Source of the DNA: Dryas octopetala
Taxonomy: Eukaryota > Streptophyta > Magnoliopsida > Rosales > Rosaceae
DNA length: 64,000 nt
Assembly: GCA_963921425.1 (NCBI GenBank)
Contig: OY992834.1
Coordinates: forward strand, 28,210,669 to 28,274,668
Direction of reading: 5' to 3'
Positions 56,635 through 64,000 of the stretch are shown here, piece after piece. The notes below the pieces were generated by a model. It ran no database searches, was not told the DNA's origin, and saw only the letters and a list, made by a program, of their open reading frames with translations. Position 1 is the stretch's first letter. Every line of letters starts with the position of its first letter. The translations under genes and the position numbers were made by a program.

Positions 56635-56914
56635 AATTAGGAGGGAAATGGGTTCAATTACAGTTGGGGGTCCCACTAAATGCTGATGTGGAGCCGAGTT
56701 GGCAACATGTCAGGGTGATTCAGGTTTGCGTCGAGTAAAAGACCTAATTACCCCTTCCACGTAAGCGCCACGTAGGATTTTTGACGGACGAATAAACGGA
56801 CTTGACGGAATATGGTTTTTTGTAAAATTCGGGAGGCAAAGTGGGAGAAATAAAGTTTCAGGGGGCAAATTGAAAGTCGAAGTTACTTTCAGGGGGCATT
56901 GGCGCGAATAAGCC
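56635..56914 (-). repeat. Right terminal inverted repeat of the MULE
   Basis: Inverted copy of 51310-51591 and probable promoter of the transposase transcript. Confidence 0.95.
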
Positions 56915-56923
56915 TTAAATTAA

Positions 56924-58100
56924 AGGTGGGTGTAAAAAGTGTGTTGGGGCTACATATCAAAAAGTTAGGTCTGAATAGCAGCACTCAAAAAAAATCTTGG
57001 TCCGTTTTTAAGTCGCCAATGTTAATTGTTTCTTATTATATAGCAATGTTATCACTCATTTATACATATCATTGTCAGTCTCTAGCACATGTTATTGTCA
57101 CTCACTAACACATGATATCGTTCTTTAGTGACTCTTAAAAAAATTTACAACATGATACTTATGCAAATGCTTTTTTATTATATCTACTGTGAAAAATAAA
57201 TATACCAACACAGAGTTATTAGTGGAAGTATAAATTATTTTATTTTTTTGTTGTTTTGTCACTGTAAAGTCTGTAAGGAAGTTTCTGAACATGTACTAAT
57301 ATATCCTTACTACACCAAATCAAATGCTATTTTACTTGTCAACTTCTAAATAATTTATGGGTGCATCTCCGTAAACCATGACAGTAATGTTAATCATAAC
57401 ACCTCAGGTTCATCGTAATGTTAAGGCATGCTGTCTTTATTAGGCACTTTCTTAAATGAAAAAAAGGCAGATTTTTTATATTTTGGGTTTTTATACTTGT
57501 TCAAAGCATCCCAAATTTATGGCCCAAAAAATGTATCCCAAACTTTCAAGAAATAAGAAGTCATTAATGAGAAAAATCCTAATATATTTTTATATAATCG
57601 TCAATAGTAATTATTTACAGCGAGCATCAAATGAACCCTCTAAATTTACGCCGTTTAAAAGTCAATCTTGGTGTAGTGTGGTTTACCAATGACCCAACTG
57701 GTGGTCTGCAGTGCTAGTTTGGAAGGATGAACAAGATTAATTGCCCACAAATAAAAATGACTATCAAAATTATTACACGTGACCATCATATATGACCTGT
57801 CTTTCGTAATGTGGGATAAATCCACATGCATGATATGTGAGGAATTTACATGTGAGGGTCACAACAAAAATTCATAGACAAAAACAAACTGGTTTGGGGA
57901 AATTATATATGGTTAGTTTGTTATGTAAATATTGTTACGTGAATAGGACCAACGAACTCCCCCATTAAATGTAAAATTGTACAACTAAGAAGGACGATGA
58001 TGAATGATGGCAACAAGAAAATGAAGGAAGTGACAACCTAGCTATGATAGCAAGATAACCCCTACACCCTACATTACAACAAATTAAAGCCCTCTTTTTC
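56924..58100. other. Intergenic region upstream of the CHX gene
   Basis: AT-rich, no gene recognised. A GAACGAACTCC/CACGTGA-type block near 57775-57960 and a TTATAAAG box (58101-58108) about 100 bases before the CHX start codon may be promoter elements. Confidence 0.45.
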
Positions 58101-58202
58101 TTATAAAGATTTTATTCGATCTCTTGGGTGATTTTACTTTTTTTTTTGTTCTTCTTCTTCTTTAGGCAACAAGGCCGCAACAAGGCTGTAGAAGTATAAA
58201 TA

Positions 58203-61200
58203 ATGGCTATGAATATGGGAGGTAAAGATTGGCAAGGGAATCACTGGACTATAAATAATACAAATATGGAGTATATTTTTGTATGTTATGAGAAACCAGT
58301 AGCAATGAGAGGTGGGATATGGCGTCCAGAAAACCCATTGATGTCATCTGTTCCAACCCTCATTATCCAATTGGTCAGTGTCATGTTCATTAATCACGTC
58401 CTCATGCTCGCCTTCAAACCCTTGCATCAACCACGCATTGTCGCTGATATTCTTGTGAGTACGTGCTAAGTTATGTCTTTTCTTCTCGTAGTATTAGTAT
58501 GCATGCAAAGTTGCAAACTCAAACTGAAAAATAGCTTATGAAATATTAATTAATTTGTAGGGTGGCGTGCTACTGGGTCCATCTGGCTTTGGACAATTCG
58601 CTTTTTCTAAAAGTTACATATCTCCTTTCAACAGCGCGTTGACGTTAGATACTGTGGCAAACTTGGGCCTGGTTTACTTCGTGTTCTTGTTGGGGTTAGA
58701 GTTTGATTTCAAACCAGTAATACGCGCAGGCAAGAAGGCTCTGAGCATTGCTATTGTTGGGGTTGCCTTTTGCATGCCCCTTGGGTGGGCCTTGCATTAC
58801 TATCTATTCGTCAAAGACTTTGCGGTAAAATCCAAAAACAAACCTACAAAGAACGGCCCTATCTTCTGGGGCATTGCACTCGCCACCACCAACTTCAAGG
58901 ATCTCGCCCGAATCCTTGCAGACCTCAAGCTCCTCCACTCTCAAATTGGACGAATTTCCTTGTCTGCAGCCATTATCTCAGACTTATTCTCTGGCTTTTT
59001 TCTTTTGGTGGCAACCGCCGTAGTAAATAGGAACCACATCTATGCGGTGGGCTCTACTTTGACCTTTATTGGAATTTGTGTTTTTCTAGTTCGCCCAATT
59101 CTCTCTTGGGCAATTCGCTCCACAACGAAAGAGGACAAGTACAATGAGCTCCATACATGCTTTGTTCTCGTTTTGATTCTGGTTTTTGGCTTCATAAGTG
59201 ATGCCTGTGGTTCTCACTCCGTTGTGGGACCTTTTGTATTAGGAGCCATTATGCCTAAGGGAGACCTCAAAAACATGCTTGTAGAGAGGATTGAAAACTT
59301 TGTGTCTGGGATTATGATGCCCCTCTTCTTCTTAGTTATTGGGCTAAGAACCAATTGTCGTCACATATTTGGAGATGCCTCTGGAATGCATGAAACTAGC
59401 ATATATCGTATTGTGGGGGTTATCATCGTCACTTTCGCAGCTAAGATTCTCAGCACTTTCGTCGTCGCCGTAATCCACAAAATGTCATTTCGGGATAGTA
59501 TGGCTCTTGGAGTACTCATGAACACCAAAGGTTTATTGGCACTAATTACACTCGACCTCGCCAAGGACCTAAAGGTACTATATATGCATGCATATTTAAG
59601 TTATACATTTTAAATATTTTTATTTAATTTAGATCCAAAATTAAAATTTTTTTACATAAACAGATTGTGATTACCAAGCGTTCTGTAATATTTTTTATAT
59701 GTAATTTAGTTTTTTGAACCCCACCTCAGGTATTCTAAAGCCTTAATTGCAACACCATGTATAAAATCTTAGGTATTTCTCTCATGAACAATTGGTTTTA
59801 GTTACTTTAACTCTAACTTAGAATCAATACTAATCTAGAGGACCATATATTGCTTTTTACAATATTATTTTCCAGGCATGGTCTACTTGTTACATAACTT
59901 ATTATGCCAAAATATATATATATATCCCACTTTTCCAAGAGGAGTGTTCTAAAGCTAACTGGTTAGCAAGTTAATACGAAGCTAACTGGTTAGCATGTTA
60001 ATACGAAGTTAACCATGCTTTTGGGCTCACCACATAACTAATCTCATAATCTGAACCGTCAATTGTTTAGGCTATATTTCAAAGATCATCATTGCAAAAA
60101 ATCAACTAAATTAGAAATCATTTAGTTATCTAATTGTCATTAAATAAATAGATGATCACTGTTTTCGATAAAAACATATAAATAGTTGTTATTATAATCA
60201 AATGGTTAAATGACTTCTGATTTTGGAGATTCTTTACAGAGATGATCTTTGAAGTAGGGCCTAAAAAATGAAATGTTCGGATTTTGAGATTATATTATGC
60301 AGTGGGCCCAACAAAATGGTTAGTTTTATATTAACTTACTAATCATTTAGCTTTAGAAGCAAGCTCCTTCTATTGAGGTATACTTCAACTTATTTATGTT
60401 GAGGTATGACCTTGTTAGGGCCCACACGAGTCGTTTTGTGTCGATCTAAACCATTCATTTTTTACATCTTCATTGATAGATCGTCCTTGCAAAAAATTAG
60501 CCAAATCGGAAATCATTTACTTATCTAACTTTGATAAAACAAATGGACGGTTTCATCGAAAATATTTGGTTCGTCTATTTATTTGATCAAAGTTAGATAG
60601 ACAAATGATTTCCGATTTGACTAATTTTTTGCAAGGATGATCTATCAATGAAGATATAAAAAATAAACGGTTCGGATCGGCACAAAACGACTTGTGTGGG
60701 CCCTAATAGGGTATACCTCAACATAAATAAGTTGAGATATTCCTCAATAGAAGTCGTATATATATATATATATATATTAAAACTAGTGTGATAACCTATC
60801 TTTGAAATCATTGGTATGTTGTATATGTCCAGGTCTTGAACAACCAAACATTTTCAATAATGGTGGTCTCGATTTGGGTGATGACAATTGCGGTTGGGCC
60901 ATTTCTAGCCCTCACTTACAAGTCCACCAAGCGTTCCATGCAATGTAAACATAAGAGCATACGAAGTATAGGACATGATAGAGAGCTTCGAATCCTTGCA
61001 TGCACCCACACCTCAAGCAATGTTTCAGGCATCATCAATCTCCTTGAGGCTTCCAATCCAACAAGACAATTCCCAATATGTGTCTTTTCCGTCCACCTCG
61101 TTGAACTAACTGGCCCTTCTTCAGCCATGCTCATCGTGCACGACGCTTGCAAGACTAGGGTAGACCATGCCAATGAAAGACAGTCAAACTTGACCTCCAA

Positions 61201-62032
61201 TGCATTTGAAAACTATGCAAAGCAAAGAGAAAGTGTCTCTGTCCAAGAACTCACTGTTGTGTCTGCCTACAGCACCATGCACGAGGACATCTGTAACTTG
61301 GCTGAGGAGAAGAATGTGGACCTTATAATAGTCCCATTTCATAAGCAATCTACCATTGATGGAGCGATGGAGGATTCTAACCCTGATGTTAAGGGCGTCA
61401 ACAACAACGTGATTGAAAACGCAATGTGCTCTGTGGGTGTCTTTGTGGATCGTGGACTTGGTGTATCCAAAATCACTGAGTCCAACAAAAACTCTATGGG
61501 TCGCCTCCACTTCGCCGTGCTCTTCACTGGAGGGGCAGATGACCGCGAGGCATTAGCGTATGCATGGAGGATGGCTGGGCATCCCAAGATTAACTTAACA
61601 GTTGTACGATTTATCCTATGTAAAGAGGTAGCAGGAGTAAACCCAGATAATGAGGTGAACGAAAGAATTGTGGAAGAAGAGAAAAACACTACAGAGAGGC
61701 AGAAACAACTCGACGTCTCGTACATGGATAAGTTTAGGCTCGGGTCAATGAACAATCCTTCCATAAAATTATTAGAGGAGTTGGTGAGTAACTGGGAAGA
61801 TACTCTCAAGATAATAAGCTCTATGGAAGGTGAATATGATCTCTACATAGTGGGAAGAAGGCAGGGAAACTTATCTGCACAGACTGCACCAGTCACCAAA
61901 ACAATATTGGATTCCAAGGACTCTGATGATCTAGGACCACTGGGGGAGGAATTGGTGTCTTCGGTATTTACAGCTAATACATCCATTCTTATAGTGCAGC
62001 ATGGTGGCTCTGTGGATGAACTAGATGCATAA
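58203..62032 (+). CDS. Cation/H+ exchanger, CHX family (821 aa)
   Basis: Exons 58203-58454, 58561-59574 and 60833-62032 join in frame (84 + 338 + 399 residues). The N-terminal half is a CPA2-type Na+/H+ exchanger domain: PLMSSVPTLIIQL, ADILGGVLLGPSGFG, ANLGLVYFVFLLGLEFD, ALATTNFKDLARILADLKLL, IISDLFSGFFLL with D225 at the ion site, FVLGAIMPKG, SGIMMPLFFLVIGLRTN and NTKGLLALITLD. The C-terminal half is the cytosolic USP-like region (RELRILACTHTSSNVSGIINLLEAS; VDLIIVPFHKQ; YDLYIVGRR) ending VQHGGSVDELDA. CHX proteins move K+ or other cations against protons in endomembranes and the plasma membrane; many are pollen-specific. Oddity: NTKGLLALITLD has LA where most members have VE. Length is normal. 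Intron 2 carries two MITEs. Confidence 0.95.
59948..60360. mobile_element. MITE (family C) in intron 2 of the CHX gene
   Basis: Ends TTCTAAAGCTAACTGGTTAG and, from the other strand, TTCTAAAGCTAAATGATTAG, followed by inverted blocks. The palindromic core occupies 60050-60290. Near the left end a 27-base unit (GCTAACTGGTTAGCAAGTTAATACGAA type) is repeated in tandem, lost or absent in the right end. Confidence 0.7.
60368..60757. mobile_element. MITE (family A), copy 2, in intron 2 of the CHX gene
   Basis: Full-length relative of 17371-17755, with the same hairpin at each end (ATACTTCAAC...GTTGAGGTAT at the left) and CTTCTATTGAGG termini on both sides, plus the CCACACGAGTCGTTTTGTGT block and palindromic core. 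It lies only 8 bases after the family C MITE. Confidence 0.85.
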
Positions 62033-62219
62033 GGGGAAATAGGATATACGGGGAATGGTGTGGGCATTTGACTTGGCAACTTCCGTTGGAAAAAGAAAAA
62101 GAATTGGACTTTATTTTTTATTTTTATGTGAGTGATCGAAGTGCTGGACTTTATTAATTTATACATTTATAAGAAACTTATTTATCCCTTGTAGATTCAA
62201 CATCTAGCCATTGTTAGGA

Positions 62220-62488
62220 ATTATGGATCAAATACAATTGTACTGCAACAACTTACAGTTAAAGTATGATTGAAAACCTCAAAGCTTTATTTGTAATATT
62301 GCAGGATTACGTACATATATATGTTTACAAGAGTTCCAATTAGGACTTGTAGAAGTAATTATTATGGATCATATATTTACAAAGATAAATAATCAGATAA
62401 TACATATGATAAACCCTACATTAATTAAACCAAGTTAGACACAAACACCTTATGCATGTGATTAAAGTACTTATGCTTATCACGCCCC
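62220..62488 (-). repeat. Copia 3' LTR remnant (outer end approximate)
   Basis: On the minus strand a purine-rich tract (AGCTTGCAGGGG) and then TGATAAGCATAAG begin a candidate LTR, following the decayed RNase H sequence. The far end is not defined. Confidence 0.4.
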
Positions 62489-62800
62489 TGCAAGCTGACA
62501 GGGCGATTATGAACCGGAAGCTTGTTGATAAGATAACGAAAATGAGGTGTGGATAACCCTTAAGTAAAGATATCTGCAAGCTAATCATGAGAGGAAATTA
62601 ACATAACCCACATCAATCTCTTTTCAAATGGCCTTCTCTATGTTGTAATGGTAATCAAATTCCATGTGGCGGGTATGAATTAACGTGGAAGACAGGATTG
62701 GACGCTAGAGCTAGGGCACTGATGTTATCACACCAAAGCTTAGGTAAAGCAAGAGATATGGGTAGGTGACAAGGCACAAAACCAAGATAGAGCAATGTCT
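62489..62800 (-). pseudogene. Decayed copia RNase H C-terminal region
   Basis: In broken minus-strand frames: LWCDNISALALASNPVFH, then pieces equivalent to the conserved HxEID...VRE..., and a DQLADIFTKGL-like region (ISLLKGYPHLIFVILST) before the polypurine tract. This is the order at the 3' end of plant copia pol. Stops and shifts make it a remnant. Confidence 0.7.
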
Positions 62801-62814
62801 ACAAGAAAAACCTT

Positions 62815-63775
62815 AAGGTGTGTTTGGATGGAGAAAAAAAACTTAGAATTTAAACAAAATTCAGCATTTAAGAAATTACATGCTCTAATTTTCTTGTTTG
62901 GGTCCATAAATATAGAATTTCGTAAATTCTATGTGGAAAAAAACTTGGGATTTGAAGGCTGTAAATTCCAAGTTTAAATTCTACCTAAATTGGTGTCATT
63001 TGCAAAATTCCAATTTTTATAAAAAAAAAAAAAAAAGTCGTGTCCACCCATCACCTTGCCAATTAATTACAATACCACCACCACTACCATCATGTCGCCG
63101 CTACCACCACCACCATCGTCACCACCACTGCCACCGCCACCGCCACCTCTGCCGCCACCATCACCACAACCACCGACACCACCGCCACCACCACCTTTGC
63201 CACCACTACGACCACCACCGCCGCCACCTTTGCCACCACCACTACGACTACCACCGCCGCCACTGTTACCACCACCACCACCGACACTGCCACCCTCACT
63301 ACCACTACCCGCTGCCACCACCACCAACACCACCACAGCCGCCACTATTACAACTACCATCGCCGCCACCGTCACCACCACTGACACCGCCATCACCGAC
63401 ATTGACGCTGCCGCCGCCGCCTCCATCACCAGTGCCATCACCACCACCATCGCCGTTGCCGTCGCCGCCACCATCACCATCACCACCAATGTCGCCGTTG
63501 CCACCACCTCCAATACCCCAATTTTTGCCACCACCATTTCTCCCCTCGCCCGTGGGCCATCACCCCTACTACCATCATCAACTTACCACAAACATCATTT
63601 TTATTGTTGCCACCATCACCATCACTCTTTTATAAAACTATTTCGTATTTAAATTCTATTATGATTACATTTATCCAAACAAGAGAATTTACAAATTCTA
63701 GAATTTTAAATCACGTCATTTTTAATTCCGTCATTTGTGAATTCCTTAGTAGTTTCAAATTATTTCATTCAAACG
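62815..63775. mobile_element. Candidate nonautonomous DNA element with CCA-rich centre
   Basis: The left end GGTGTGTTTGGATGG and the opposite strand of the right end (AGTGCGTTTGAATG) are inverted relatives, followed on both arms by ACTTAGAATTTAAA/AATTCTAGAATTTT-type blocks. The GTGTGTTTGGATGG terminus is common in plant MITE-like elements. The centre (63066-63620) is a (CCA/CCG)n run. No clear target duplication (TTA versus TAA). Confidence 0.5.
63066..63620. repeat. (CCA)n/(CCG)n trinucleotide-rich array
   Basis: Over 500 bases of interrupted CCA, CCG and CAT triplets. Every frame on both strands stays open and gives Pro/His, Thr/Ala or Gly/Val polymers; none is a gene. Confidence 0.9.
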
Positions 63776-64000
63776 CACTATAATAGACATTCGTGGAAAA
63801 TTGATGTGATCTATTTATGCATCCAACCGATAAGGGCTAGCTGTCGCAATATCTATTGTACCTATTTTAGATATCATGTTTAACTGATGTCTATAACAAT
63901 GTTATACATCCTATTTTTTGCCCATATGATATAATAGAAAGAAAAAAATAGATATTGCTTTCTATTTCGGTGTTAGACCTTGAAACGAGATTTAAACCAA
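63776..64000. mobile_element. CACTA element 3, left end (runs off right edge)
   Basis: Starts CACTATAATAGACATTCGTG. From about 63828 it matches the reverse complement of the right end of CACTA element 2 block by block: CCGATAAGGGC, then ATATCTATTGTACC, then TTTAACTGATGTCTATA, then ACATCCTATTTTTTG. Subterminal GATATCA motifs are present. The rest is outside the window. Confidence 0.65.

Larger units (their letters stand above)
51310..56914. mobile_element. Near-complete Mutator-like element (5.6 kb) with two genes
   Basis: Terminal inverted repeats of about 280 bases (51310-51591 and 56635-56914) with three mismatches by eye. The exact 9-base duplication TTAAATTAA flanks both sides (51301-51309, 56915-56923). 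Between them are a + strand GRF-zinc-finger gene (51692-52146) and a - strand MURA-type transposase (52662-56317), convergent. Such high TIR identity and a perfect duplication indicate a recent insertion. Confidence 0.96.

Noticed and set aside
62931-63652. Pro/His-, Thr/Ala- and Gly/Val-rich frames up to 234 codons on both strands
   Set aside because: All result from the CCA/CCG triplet array inside a candidate transposon; every frame is open in such a repeat.

Overview
This is a nuclear genomic window from a flowering plant, most likely a eudicot. It is AT-rich, has short exons in long introns with canonical GT..AG junctions, and carries plant-specific gene families (CHX exchanger, GPI-anchored lipid transfer protein) among dense plant transposons (Ty1/copia, Ty3/gypsy, Mutator-like, CACTA, hAT-like, MITEs). 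There are no bacterial-type operons, CRISPR arrays, rRNA genes or convincing tRNA genes. One assembly gap of exactly 200 N lies at 20829-21028.

Four host genes stand out, all on the + strand: an intronless small three-pass membrane protein (9240-9650); a three-exon GPI-anchored non-specific lipid transfer protein (18869-20183); a twelve-exon MFSD12-like major facilitator protein (39184-49772) whose 4.4-kb sixth intron holds decayed retrotransposon sequence; and a three-exon cation/H+ exchanger of the CHX family (58203-62032) whose second intron holds two MITEs. All exon joins given were checked for reading frame by hand.

Most of the rest is mobile DNA. From left to right: a copia element entering from the left edge (gag 1-777, tRNA-iMet primer site, long LTR candidate); LTR-like sequence with repeated hairpins (about 3.9-5.8 kb); a nonautonomous MULE-like element (6577-7617) with relatives at 20507 and 33366; a foldback element (9893-16074) split by a 5.0-kb CACTA element (11034-16040, TSD CCT); a second foldback (16286-16885); a MITE (17371-17755); an LTR-like stretch after the gap (21029-22470); an hAT-like foldback (22486-24251, TSD ATTCAAGG); another foldback (24285-25110); a decayed copia gag split by a 6.4-kb CACTA element (25695-32066, TSD AGG); a MITE inside that copia LTR; a Pack-MULE (34419-36945); an almost intact 5.6-kb MULE (51310-56914, TSD TTAAATTAA) that encodes both a transposase and a GRF-zinc-finger membrane protein; a copia 3' remnant near 62.2-62.8 kb; and the start of a third CACTA element at 63776.

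The most interesting points are the MULE with a GRF-zinc-finger/transmembrane accessory gene facing its transposase, whose expected catalytic Glu appears to be Gly and whose C-terminal exons lie behind an in-frame stop; three elements that carry host gene pieces (long-chain acyl-CoA synthetase, poly(A) polymerase, and a small membrane protein with intact splice sites); and a conserved palindromic core that recurs five times inside elements with unrelated ends. Family names come from motif recognition without database searches.
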